Shown here in pieces: positions 25,111 through 32,858 of a stretch of 64,000 bases of DNA (positions are counted from its first letter, which is position 1; each line of letters starts with the position of its first letter). The translations under genes were made by a program, and so were the position numbers. Source of the stretch: Desulfurivibrio dismutans (GTDB lineage: Bacteria > Desulfobacterota > Desulfobulbia > Desulfobulbales > Desulfurivibrionaceae); contig NZ_JARGDQ010000008.1 in the NCBI RefSeq assembly GCF_029210385.1, forward strand, positions 88,281 to 152,280, written 5' to 3'. The notes beneath the pieces were generated by a model. That model searched no databases. It worked only from the letters and a program-made list of their open reading frames with translations, and was not told where the DNA came from.

Positions 25111-25659
25111 ATGTTTATGCAGGCCAACCGCTTACCCAAGAGCTATCTTGCCGTACTGGTTTTTTTCTTCCTGCTGCTGCCTTTGCTGGCCGGCTGCACC
25201 CATCATGAAAATACCGGCCCCGAGGCCCGGGAAAACACCCAAACCACCGAGGAAAGACGGCCGGAGCCCTACACCCCCTCCGGCTTTCACGACCTGCTGA
25301 TTCCCGCCGAACTCACTTGGTTGCGCGAAAAAAGCATGGTGGTCAACACCGATTCCTACGCTGGCGGAGTACTCCACTTCAGCGGTCGGGTGGACGTCAA
25401 CTCGCTGACCGACTTTTTCACCACCACCATGCGGCGTAACAACTGGCAACTGGTGGGCTCGGTTAAATACCAGGATGTGATGATGGCCTTTACCAAGCCG
25501 CACAAAACCTGTACCATTATCATCAGCGACCGGGGCCTGGGCCGGGCCAACGAGGTTCAGGTCTATATCACCGACGATCTGAGCAAAAGCCGGCAGCGGG
25601 ATTCCGTTGCCCCGTCGCCCGTCGCCCCAGCTACCCCGGCGGCGCCCTTTTCTTTCTAA
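25111..25659 (+). CDS. Lipoprotein of unknown function
   Basis: 182 residues with AGGAGG before the ATG. A signal peptide with lipobox LLAGC (Cys29) is followed by a polar linker. The soluble domain (residues ~60-155) contains SYAGGVLHFSGRVDVNSLTDFFTTTMRRNNWQ and MAFTKPHKTCTIIISD. This resembles small periplasmic lipoproteins with a DUF4810/BamC-like alpha-beta fold, but I cannot name the family with confidence. A Pro/Ala-rich tail ends the protein. It lies between the nitroreductase gene and coaBC on the same strand. Confidence 0.75.
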   Translation: MFMQANRLPKSYLAVLVFFFLLLPLLAGCTHHENTGPEARENTQTTEERRPEPYTPSGFHDLLIPAELTWLREKSMVVNTDSYAGGVLHFSGRVDVNSLTDFFTTTMRRNNWQLVGSVKYQDVMMAFTKPHKTCTIIISDRGLGRANEVQVYITDDLSKSRQRDSVAPSPVAPATPAAPFSF

Positions 25660-25714
25660 ACCACCAGACGCCGTCACAGCAGGGTAGTTTTGACAACCTC
25701 ACCAAAAGCCACCC

Positions 25715-25780
25715 AGCGTGTTGCTCGGCAACGCAAAAACAGCTTGCTGCAGTGCGCGCCCAGTCGGCGGCACGGCAAGA
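25715..25780. repeat. Dispersed intergenic repeat, second type (reverse copy)
   Basis: CAACGCAAAAAC and TGCGCGCCCAGTCGGCGGCA correspond, reversed, to the element at 13437-13500. It fills the gap before coaBC. Confidence 0.45.
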
Positions 25781-25819
25781 GCGACGCTGACAATTTTTAC
25801 TTTTCCATACGGAGGCAGC

Positions 25820-27028
25820 TTGTCTTTTCTGCTCAACGATAAACGCATCCTCCTTGGGATCAGCGGCGGTATTGCGGCCTACAAGGCGGCGGACTGGGTC
25901 CGGCAACTGCGGCGGGAAGGGGCCGAAGTAACGGTGATGATGACCGACGCCGCCCAAAGCTTCGTCACTCCACTGACCTTTGCCGCCCTGTCCGGCAAAC
26001 GGGTGCATACCACCATGCTGGCGGCGGAAGACGGCGAATACCTGCCCCACATCAATCTGGGCCGGGATCACGACCTTGTTTTGCTGGCGCCGGCAACCGC
26101 CAACACCATCGCCCGGCTGGCCCGAGGCCAGGCCGATGAACTGGTCAGCACCGTGGTGCTGGCCGCCCGGGCTAAAATTCTGCTGTGCCCGGCAATGAAC
26201 AGCGAAATGTACCGGCATCCCGCCACCCAGTACAACCTGGGCCGGCTGAAGGAATACGGTTACACCATCATTGAACCGGACTGCGGCGAACTGGCCTGCG
26301 GCGACCAGGGTCCCGGCCGGCTGGCCGAATGGGAAACGGTGCGCCAGGCCGTTATCGCCGCCCTGACCCCCCAGGATCTGCTAGGGCGCAATATTCTGGT
26401 CACCGCCGGCCCCACCTGGGAGCCCCTGGACCCGGTGCGCCTGCTCACCAACCGCTCCAGCGGCAAAATGGGCTACGCCCTGGCCGCTGCCGCCCGGCGG
26501 CGCGGGGCCAGCGTGACCCTGGTCAGCGGCCCGGGCTCCATCACCCCCCCGGCCGGGGTGGAGCTGATCCCGGTGGTCACCGCCACCGAAATGCACCAGG
26601 CGGTCTGCCAGCGGGTCGATAATACGGATATCATGATCATGGCGGCGGCGGTTTCCGATTATCGGCCAGCGCATTATGAACCCCACAAAATCAAAAAAGG
26701 CGCCACCGATGCCGCGCTGCCGCTGGTCTCCAACCCGGACATTTTAAGGGAGTTGGGCGAGCGCAAAAAAAGCGCGGCCTGCTTCCCGCTGCTGGTGGGT
26801 TTTGCAGCCGAAAGCGAAAATCACCGGGACGAGGGACAGCGCAAGCTGACCAGCAAAAACCTCGACCTGATCGCCATCAATGACATCAGCGCCGAAGACG
26901 CCGGTTTTGCCGTTGATAACAACCGGGTTACCCTGCTGGACCGTAACGGCGCCGTCGAGGAACTGCCGTTATTGAGCAAAGAAGAAGTGGCCCACCGGAT
27001 CCTCAACACCATCCTCCGGCTCATCTGA
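25820..27028 (+). CDS. coaBC: Phosphopantothenoylcysteine decarboxylase/phosphopantothenate-cysteine ligase
   Basis: 402 residues from a TTG at 25820, with GGAGG 4 nt upstream. The longer frame begins in the intergenic repeat. The CoaC half (1-185) has ILLGISGGIAAYKAADWVR, FVTPLTFAALSG, the active-site His in YLPHINLGRDHD and PAMNSEMY. The CoaB half has NILVTAGPTWEPLDPVR, NRSSGKMGYALA, AAAVSDYRP and a KIKKG motif. The bifunctional protein makes 4'-phosphopantetheine for CoA. coaD, the next-but-one step, is at 38 kb. The copper-chaperone-like gene follows at 15 bp. Confidence 0.95.
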   Translation: MSFLLNDKRILLGISGGIAAYKAADWVRQLRREGAEVTVMMTDAAQSFVTPLTFAALSGKRVHTTMLAAEDGEYLPHINLGRDHDLVLLAPATANTIARLARGQADELVSTVVLAARAKILLCPAMNSEMYRHPATQYNLGRLKEYGYTIIEPDCGELACGDQGPGRLAEWETVRQAVIAALTPQDLLGRNILVTAGPTWEPLDPVRLLTNRSSGKMGYALAAAARRRGASVTLVSGPGSITPPAGVELIPVVTATEMHQAVCQRVDNTDIMIMAAAVSDYRPAHYEPHKIKKGATDAALPLVSNPDILRELGERKKSAACFPLLVGFAAESENHRDEGQRKLTSKNLDLIAINDISAEDAGFAVDNNRVTLLDRNGAVEELPLLSKEEVAHRILNTILRLI

Positions 27029-27043
27029 AACAAGGAGAAAGAA

Positions 27044-27244
27044 ATGGCCAGCATCAAGATCAAAGGCATGACCTGCGCCCATTGTGTGGCCTCGGTCACC
27101 AAGGCCCTGAGCAGCATCAACGGAATCGAGGACGTGCATGTCAGCCTGAGCGGCAACCAGGCCGACTTCACCTTAACCAAAGAGGTGCCACTGGAGACCA
27201 TCAAGGCCGCCATCGAAAAAATCGGCTTCGAGGTGGAGGGGTAA
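27044..27244 (+). CDS. Heavy-metal-associated (HMA) domain protein, CopZ-like
   Basis: 66 residues, a single HMA domain, with AAGGAG before the ATG. The metal motif is GMTCAHC, and the fold signature continues with GIEDVHVSLSGNQADFT and IEKIGFEVEG. Such proteins carry Cu(I) or another soft metal to P-type ATPases or regulators. No metal transporter is adjacent. It is read from coaBC and ends 14 bp before the convergent GapN-type gene. Confidence 0.92.
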   Translation: MASIKIKGMTCAHCVASVTKALSSINGIEDVHVSLSGNQADFTLTKEVPLETIKAAIEKIGFEVEG

Positions 27245-27257
27245 ACGGCACCCACCG

Positions 27258-28862
27258 TTATTCTGTGATCACCCTGGCCAGAATGCGCTGATTGCAGTGG
27301 TTGTCCTTCCCTGCCACCAAACTGGTGATGCTACAGGCATCGAGAGTTTCAGCCACCGACATGGTACCTTCGGCGGAATTGCGCCGGGCGGTGAAGGGAA
27401 AGCTATCCGGCCCGCGCTGGCACTTGCTGTTGATGTTGATCCGGCAAACCTGGTTGAGCAACAACCGGGCCATGGTACTGATCTTCTCCTCTTCCCGGCC
27501 GAAAATACTGACCTGCTGCCCGAACTCCGACTCCGCCACATAACGCCGGGCTTCTTCCAGCGCGTCAAAACTCACCACCGGGATCAGCGGCCCGAACTGC
27601 TCTTCATGAAAAAGACGCATATCCGGCCCCACCGGGTAGAGCACCGCCGGCGTCATCAGGGTTTGCCGGGTCTCGCCGCCGCCTGGGTTGATAATCCTGG
27701 CCCCCTTGGCCAGGGCATCGGCCAGTAGTTCGCCAAGGTAGGCCACCCGGGCCGGTTCCGGCAGAGGAGTAATCCTGACCCCCGACAACCAGGGCATCCC
27801 CATGGGCTGCCGTTGCACCTCCCGACTTAGCTTCTCCAGAAACGGCGCCGCAACCGACCTGTGCACCAGGAGGATTTTCAGGGCCGTACAGCGCTGGCCG
27901 TTGAAGGCCAAGGCACCAAGCACACATTCCGCCGCCGCCTGTTCCAGATCAGCGTCGTCGAGGATAATGGCGGCGTTTTTGGCCTCCAGCCCCAGCAGGC
28001 AGCGCAACCGGCCTGGGTCCGGATGCCAGCTGCGCAGCAGCTCCGCCCCCCGGCGGGAGCCGATAAAGGCCAGTAGATCAATCCGCCCCGATCTCAGCAC
28101 CGGCGCCAGTACCGTCTCGCCTTCGCCATACAGGGTATTGACCACCCCGGGCGGAAAGCAGTCCCGCAGCAACGGCAACATGACCCGGTGCAGCAGTACC
28201 CCCAGGCGCGGCGGTTTGAAAATCGCCGTATTGCCCATGAGCAACGCCGGAATCAAGGTGGTGTACGTCTCGTAGAAGGGATTATTGTAAGGTCCCAGGC
28301 AAAGCGCCACCCCGAGGGGCGCCCGCAACCGGCGGGCGACCACTCCCTGCTCCCGCAACAAATCCCCCTCCCGCTGACTGCGCCGGCGCAACTCGGCAAC
28401 GGTCTCAGCCAGGTACTCCATGGTCCGGGTAAACTCCATGGCGGACTCCTCCCGGCTTTTACCGATTTCCCACATCAGCAGCCGCACCACTTCTTCCCGG
28501 CATTGCTCCATCGCGGCCAGCAGTTTTTCCACCCGCTCAAGGCGCCGGACCGCCGGCATGGCAGGCCATTCACCCCTGCCCCGGTTATAGGCGGCACCAG
28601 CCGCCGCCAGCACCTCTTCCGCCTCCCGACTCCCCAGCAGCGGGTAGCTTCCCAACCGCGGCGGAGCCAGCGAACCGTCGGCGGCAGCCAGATACACCGA
28701 GGAAAAAACGTCCTGCACCGGACCGTCCCAGGTGCGCAACTCACCATTGCACAGATAATGGTGCTGCTCAACACCGGGGCCGGGACGGTACGGATTGGGG
28801 ATCGCGGCCGAAGAGGCAAAAAATCCGGCCAAAGCGTTTGCATTCATGCTGAAAATCCTCAC
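27258..28862 (-). CDS. Aldehyde dehydrogenase, NADP-dependent glyceraldehyde-3-phosphate dehydrogenase (GapN) type
   Basis: 534 residues, slightly long for the superfamily because of an extended N-terminus. The catalytic Cys lies in FNGQRCTALK, the general-base Glu in LLGLEAKN, and the cofactor site in GPYNNPFYET. The C-terminal NINSKCQRGPDSFPFTARRNSAEGT is the signature I associate with non-phosphorylating GAPDH (ALDH11). It would oxidise glyceraldehyde 3-phosphate directly to 3-phosphoglycerate. The substrate is inferred from family resemblance. The start may be a Met six codons downstream. Confidence 0.82.
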   Translation of the reverse strand: MRIFSMNANALAGFFASSAAIPNPYRPGPGVEQHHYLCNGELRTWDGPVQDVFSSVYLAAADGSLAPPRLGSYPLLGSREAEEVLAAAGAAYNRGRGEWPAMPAVRRLERVEKLLAAMEQCREEVVRLLMWEIGKSREESAMEFTRTMEYLAETVAELRRRSQREGDLLREQGVVARRLRAPLGVALCLGPYNNPFYETYTTLIPALLMGNTAIFKPPRLGVLLHRVMLPLLRDCFPPGVVNTLYGEGETVLAPVLRSGRIDLLAFIGSRRGAELLRSWHPDPGRLRCLLGLEAKNAAIILDDADLEQAAAECVLGALAFNGQRCTALKILLVHRSVAAPFLEKLSREVQRQPMGMPWLSGVRITPLPEPARVAYLGELLADALAKGARIINPGGGETRQTLMTPAVLYPVGPDMRLFHEEQFGPLIPVVSFDALEEARRYVAESEFGQQVSIFGREEEKISTMARLLLNQVCRININSKCQRGPDSFPFTARRNSAEGTMSVAETLDACSITSLVAGKDNHCNQRILARVITE

Positions 28863-29042
28863 AATAGCTCAAGCGGCCCGAACAGGTGGGGCCCGGCCAC
28901 CGGCAACCGGCAGCCCAAAAAATGTTTCATGATACTGCGGCCGGAGCGGTTTGACAACGCGATTTCCACGGACCTTCTTGACTTTGAGGCCACCCTGACG
29001 TAAGTTATGGTAACTAATCCGGCTTATCAACGAGGGAAAGTC

Positions 29043-30554
29043 ATGTTTCAACTGCTGGAGTGTTCTCCCCTGCCGCAGTTTGCCGTGGGGCTGGACAATA
29101 AAATCACCTACTGGAACAAGGCCTGTGAAGCTCTTACCGGCTTCAAGGCGGCCGAAATGATCGGCACTGACCGGCACTGGGAGCCCTTCTATTCTCACAA
29201 ACGGCCCATTGTTGCCGACCTGGTGCTCAACAACGACCTCAACAGCTTTTTCCAACTCTATCAAGACAAAAACCCCGGCCAGTCGCGGATCATTCCCAAC
29301 GCCTGGGAGGCCTTCGACTGGTTCCGGATGTGCGGCCAGCCTCTGCACCTGCACTTCATGGCCGCCCCGGTCTTCAACGAACAGGGCAAGCTGGTGGGGG
29401 CGGTGGAAACTCTGCATGATCTTTCCGGGCGGATGCTGGCCATGCTGGCCCCCTCGGAAAACACCCCCCCGGGCCTTGCCGGCCAGACCGGGCGCACCAG
29501 CTTCCTGCGCCACAATATCCGCTTCGGCCTGCTGGTGGGCAACAGCCCGGCCATGCAGCGGGTTTATGATCTCCTGGCCAAGGCGGCTGGTTCCAATGCC
29601 AACGTGATCATTTACGGGGAATCGGGCACCGGCAAAGAGGTAGTGGCCCGCACCATTCATGACTTAAGCCACCTCGCCAAAAGAAATTTCGTGGCGGTCA
29701 ACTGTGGCGCCATCCCCGAGACTTTAGCGGAAAGTGAATTTTTCGGCTACCGCAAAGGGGCCTTCACCGGCGCCAACACCGACCGCGAAGGCTACCTGGA
29801 CCAGGCCGACGGCGGCACCCTGTTCCTGGACGAAATCGGGGAAATCAGCCTGGCCATGCAGGTCAAACTGCTGCGAGTGCTGGAAGGCAGTGGTTTCTGT
29901 CCGGTGGGCAGCCGGGAAACCCGCAAGCCCGATGTGCGAATTGTCGGGGCTACCAGTCGCGACATGGAACAGCTGGTCCGGGACGGCAGAATTCGCCGGG
30001 ACTTCTTTTACCGCATTCACGTGATTCCGGTACAACTCCCCCCTCTGCGGGACCGCAAAGAGGACCTGCGTGCCCTGACCGACCATTTTATCAGCAAATT
30101 CAACCAGGATAACCGGGAAATCACCATTTCCGAAGAAATTTACCAGCGGCTGGAACAATATCCCTGGCCCGGTAATGTCCGGGAACTGCAGAATGTGATC
30201 CAACGCTACCTGACCCTGGGAGAACTGGTTTTCACCCCCGCCGGCCCGGGCGCCCCAGGAGCCCCGGTGGTTGCTGAGCATCCTGGAACAGATAAGACAT
30301 TGGCCACGCCGGCCCTCAATACTCCGGGAGTTATCGCGTCTTTGCCTTCTGCCCCTGAAGTCGCCTGCGTCCACACCGACTCCGCCGCCCTGCTTCGCAG
30401 CCATGGCGGCCTGGAGGGAATGATCTCCACCATCGAGCGGGAACTGATCCGACAGGCCCTGGAAAGCAACCAGTGGCACCGGGAAAATACCGCGATGATG
30501 CTGGATATTTCACGCAAAACCCTGTTCCGCAAAATGCGTCATTTCAATCTTTAG
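29043..30554 (+). CDS. Sigma-54-dependent transcriptional activator with PAS domain
   Basis: 503 residues from the ATG at 29043 (GAGGGAAAG upstream). Residues ~5-120 form a PAS domain (FAVGLDNKITYWNKACEALTG). A sigma-54 AAA+ domain follows, with Walker A GESGTGKE, the sigma-54 contact loop GAFTGA, and [12 protein letters not shown]. The C-terminus is a Fis-type HTH (NTAMMLDISRKTLFRKM). There is no phospho-receiver, so it probably senses a ligand or redox state through PAS. A terminator follows. The next transcript downstream is a predicted sigma-54-dependent small RNA, which makes it an obvious candidate target. Confidence 0.93.
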   Translation: MFQLLECSPLPQFAVGLDNKITYWNKACEALTGFKAAEMIGTDRHWEPFYSHKRPIVADLVLNNDLNSFFQLYQDKNPGQSRIIPNAWEAFDWFRMCGQPLHLHFMAAPVFNEQGKLVGAVETLHDLSGRMLAMLAPSENTPPGLAGQTGRTSFLRHNIRFGLLVGNSPAMQRVYDLLAKAAGSNANVIIYGESGTGKEVVARTIHDLSHLAKRNFVAVNCGAIPETLAESEFFGYRKGAFTGANTDREGYLDQADGGTLFLDEIGEISLAMQVKLLRVLEGSGFCPVGSRETRKPDVRIVGATSRDMEQLVRDGRIRRDFFYRIHVIPVQLPPLRDRKEDLRALTDHFISKFNQDNREITISEEIYQRLEQYPWPGNVRELQNVIQRYLTLGELVFTPAGPGAPGAPVVAEHPGTDKTLATPALNTPGVIASLPSAPEVACVHTDSAALLRSHGGLEGMISTIERELIRQALESNQWHRENTAMMLDISRKTLFRKMRHFNL

Positions 30555-30577
30555 CGCCACTATCCCTGTCGCGCCCC

Positions 30578-30603
30578 AAAATGGGTCGAGTCTGACCCAT
30601 TTT
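30578..30603 (+). terminator. Terminator after the sigma-54 activator gene
   Basis: Perfect 10-bp stem AAAATGGGTC / GACCCATTTT with a 6-nt loop, followed by CGTTTTA. Placed 24 bp after the stop codon. Confidence 0.8.
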
Positions 30604-30654
30604 CGTTTTACCCCCAATAATCAACAAAATACAGAACATTAACAGGAAACCGAT

Positions 30655-30672
30655 GTGACACTTATGTCTCAC
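30655..30672. promoter_or_regulatory. Dyad upstream of the sigma-54 promoter, possible activator site
   Basis: GTGACAC-N4-GTCTCAC is an inverted repeat with one mismatch, centred about 95 bp upstream of the -24 element, a usual distance for enhancer-binding proteins. Confidence 0.4.
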
Positions 30673-30756
30673 CGTGATTTTCCTGCTCCGGCCCTCAACC
30701 ACTCAACAGAAGAATATTTTCAATGATATTATATTGTTACACAAAAAGAAAGATTA

Positions 30757-30772
30757 TTGGCACACAGCTTGC
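30757..30772 (+). promoter_or_regulatory. Sigma-54 promoter (-24/-12)
   Basis: TTGGCACACAGCTTGC matches the TGGCAC-N5-TTGC consensus, with GG (30759-30760) and GC (30771-30772) at the required spacing. It sits in an AT-rich stretch with no gene start within 250 bp downstream. Confidence 0.8.
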
Positions 30773-30783
30773 TAATACTAAAT

Positions 30784-30890
30784 GACAAAACCAAGCCCCC
30801 TCCGTCAGCAGGTCTTCGAGCCGGAACCAACCTGCTGATACCCCTGTAATGCCCCAGGTGTTCCCCAACACTTGGGGCATTACTTTTTTT
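30784..30890 (+). ncRNA. Predicted sigma-54-dependent small RNA, about 107 nt
   Basis: The predicted transcript starts about 12 nt after the -12 element and ends at a strong Rho-independent terminator. The terminator has a 17-bp stem (30846-30862 with 30867-30883, one G-U pair), a CCCC loop and seven T. A second hairpin has a 9-bp stem (TCAGCAGGT 30805-30813 with 30830-30838). The region between, CCAAGCCCCCTCCG, is an unpaired C-rich segment of the kind that pairs with ribosome sites. An 18-codon ATG frame starts at about the transcription start without a ribosome site and is probably not translated. Function and targets are unknown. Confidence 0.72.
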
Positions 30891-30918
30891 GTAAGCGATC
30901 ACGGGGCACCGTGATTAC
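30891..30918. repeat. Compact palindromic repeat, copy R4
   Basis: The first 20 bases are identical to R3 at 16540. The copy folds as GTAA...ATCACGG-GGCA-CCGTGATTAC. It begins directly after the T run of the small RNA terminator. Confidence 0.6.
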
Positions 30919-31038
30919 TCACACTTTGTCACCAGCCAACCAGCCACCAGCCACCAGTTGGTACCAAAACCCGTTGCATTGCCGCCCCCTCTTGGCTATT
31001 CTCAGCGATACTAAAAATCCTTCCCGAGGTTATCAGCT

Positions 31039-31629
31039 ATGGAAAGTTTTGAACAGTTGCTGGAAAAATCCACCACCGTACATGGCCACATCTGCGCCGG
31101 TCAAGTTATCGGCGTGCGCCTGGCGATGATCGGCCTGCGGGAAATTGCTATCGAAGACCCCAGGGAGAGTCAGCGCAAGGATTTTTACGTGGTGGTGGAA
31201 ATCGACCGCTGCGCCACCGATGCCATCCAAAGCGTCACCGGTTGCACACTGGGCAAACGTTCCTTGAAATGGCTCGACTACGGCATCATGGCCGCCACCT
31301 TCGTCAACCTCAAAACCGGAAAAGCGGCCCGCATCACCGCCCGCGAGGAAGCACGGGAACTGGCCCGGAAATACTGCCCGGAAATTGAGGACAAATATCA
31401 GCAGCAACTGCAGGCCTACCGGGTCATGCCAGAAGAGGAGCTGTTTAAAATCCAGCCGGTGCAGGTGGAAGTACCCCAGGAAGACCTGCCGGGCAAACCC
31501 CTGCGCCGGGTGCAATGCCAGAGCTGTAATGACTGGGTCCAGGACTGCCGGGAAGTTGAGCAAAACGGCAAGACTCTCTGCCGCCCCTGCGCCACCGGCC
31601 GCTACTACCAGTTAGTCGAGTCAGCCTGA
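31039..31629 (+). CDS. FmdE-family protein with C-terminal zinc-ribbon-like motif
   Basis: 196 residues. The FmdE domain (residues ~1-130) shows HGHICAGQVIGVRLA, DRCATDAIQSVTGCTLGKRSL and DYGIMAATFVN. The C-terminus adds a four-cysteine module (VQCQSCNDWVQDC ... LCRPCA), likely binding zinc or Fe-S. FmdE-like proteins are found with molybdenum/tungsten enzymes and molybdopterin proteins. Here the next gene on the strand is MoeA-like, which supports a molybdenum-related role. The exact function is not known. It lies after the predicted small RNA and a repeat. Confidence 0.88.
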   Translation: MESFEQLLEKSTTVHGHICAGQVIGVRLAMIGLREIAIEDPRESQRKDFYVVVEIDRCATDAIQSVTGCTLGKRSLKWLDYGIMAATFVNLKTGKAARITAREEARELARKYCPEIEDKYQQQLQAYRVMPEEELFKIQPVQVEVPQEDLPGKPLRRVQCQSCNDWVQDCREVEQNGKTLCRPCATGRYYQLVESA

Positions 31630-31781
31630 CAGCCTTGCAGACAACCGCCTGAGATATTGGCCGACGAGTCAAAAAACAATAATTAAATTCCCAATCCGCG
31701 GCGCAGCCATAACGACGCCGACAAGTTTCATTGCCTCAGACTTTCCCCGGTCCTGTTGGCAAGATAACAAGGAGAACCTCC

Positions 31782-32822
31782 ATGGCAAAAACTGTCCCGG
31801 TGGCAGAGGCGGTCGGCATGGTCCTGCCCCACGACATAACCGAGATCCGCAAAGGAGAGTTCAAGGGCCGGGCCTTTCGCAAGGGGCACATCGTCCGGCC
31901 CGAAGACGTCGAACACCTCAAGCGGCTGGGCAAAGAACATATCTATATCCTGGAACTGGGGCCTGCTGATATTCATGAAGATGAAGCGGCCCGGCTGCTG
32001 GCAGCCGCTCTTGCCGGGGCGGGAATCGAGGTCGGCGGTGAACCGGTGGAGGGCAAAATCAATCTCTGCGCGGCCCACGACGGCCTGCTGCAGGTGGATC
32101 AGGAAGCCTTATATCGCTTCAACCTGCTGGGGGAGGTGATGTGCGCCACCCGGCACGGCAAAACCCCGGTGAAAAAAGGACAGCAGGTGGCCGCCACCCG
32201 CCTGATTCCTTTGGTGGGCAACCGCCAGATAGTCGAAGAAGCGGTGGCCCTGGCCGGCAATCAAGGCCGGGGAACAGTGCGGGTCGAGGCTTTGCGAACC
32301 GCCCGCGCCGGCCTGGTGATCACCGGCAACGAGGTTTTCCACGGCCGCATCAAGGATGCCTTTGAACCCATTCTGCGGGAAAAACTGGCGACCCTGGACT
32401 CGGCGGTGATCATGGTCCGCAAGGCCCCGGATGATACCGCCAAGATCGCCACCGCCATCGATGAATGTCTGGCGGCGGGGGCCGATCTCATTGTTACCAG
32501 CGGCGGGATGTCGGTGGACCCCGATGATGTCACCCGGGAGGGAATTGCCCGGGCCGGCGCCCAAGAGATCACCTACGGCACCCCGGTGCTGCCCGGAGCC
32601 ATGTTTCTGGTGGGCTACCTGCCTTACCAGGGGCAGGAGATCCCGGTGCTGGGGCTGCCCGCCTGCGGCATGTTCCATCGCACCACGGTGTTCGACCTGA
32701 TCCTGCCCCGGATTTTAGCCGGCGAGAAAATCGACCGTCAAACCCTGGCCCGCATGGGCCACGGCGGCCTCTGCCTGAACTGCAAGCACTGCCAATACCC
32801 GGTTTGCCCCTTCGGCAAGTAG
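31782..32822 (+). CDS. MoeA/MogA-like molybdopterin-binding protein with C-terminal cysteine motif
   Basis: 346 residues from the ATG at 31782, which follows AAGGAG. The C-terminal half has the MoCF-binding fold: GLVITGNEVFHGRIKD, AGADLIVTSGGMSVDPDDVT, and GTPVLPGAMFLVGYL. The N-terminal ~150 residues are a SAF/MoeA-like region (AVGMVLPHDITEI, GRAFRKGHIV). It ends with NCKHCQYPVCPFGK, a compact C-x2-C-x4-C metal motif not found in standard MoeA. It probably handles molybdopterin for a particular enzyme, perhaps with the FmdE-like protein 150 bp upstream. Full MoeA activity is not assured. Confidence 0.85.
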   Translation: MAKTVPVAEAVGMVLPHDITEIRKGEFKGRAFRKGHIVRPEDVEHLKRLGKEHIYILELGPADIHEDEAARLLAAALAGAGIEVGGEPVEGKINLCAAHDGLLQVDQEALYRFNLLGEVMCATRHGKTPVKKGQQVAATRLIPLVGNRQIVEEAVALAGNQGRGTVRVEALRTARAGLVITGNEVFHGRIKDAFEPILREKLATLDSAVIMVRKAPDDTAKIATAIDECLAAGADLIVTSGGMSVDPDDVTREGIARAGAQEITYGTPVLPGAMFLVGYLPYQGQEIPVLGLPACGMFHRTTVFDLILPRILAGEKIDRQTLARMGHGGLCLNCKHCQYPVCPFGK

Positions 32823-32858
32823 CCAAAGGGGCAACGCACCGCGGGCTGACACGCAGAT

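Noticed and set aside
27044..27244. Possible copper operon around the HMA-domain gene
   Set aside because: Neighbours are coaBC and an aldehyde dehydrogenase. No P-type ATPase or copper regulator is adjacent.
30782..30838. 18-codon ATG frame inside the predicted small RNA
   Set aside because: The ATG lies at or before the expected transcription start and has no ribosome site. It does not explain the hairpins.
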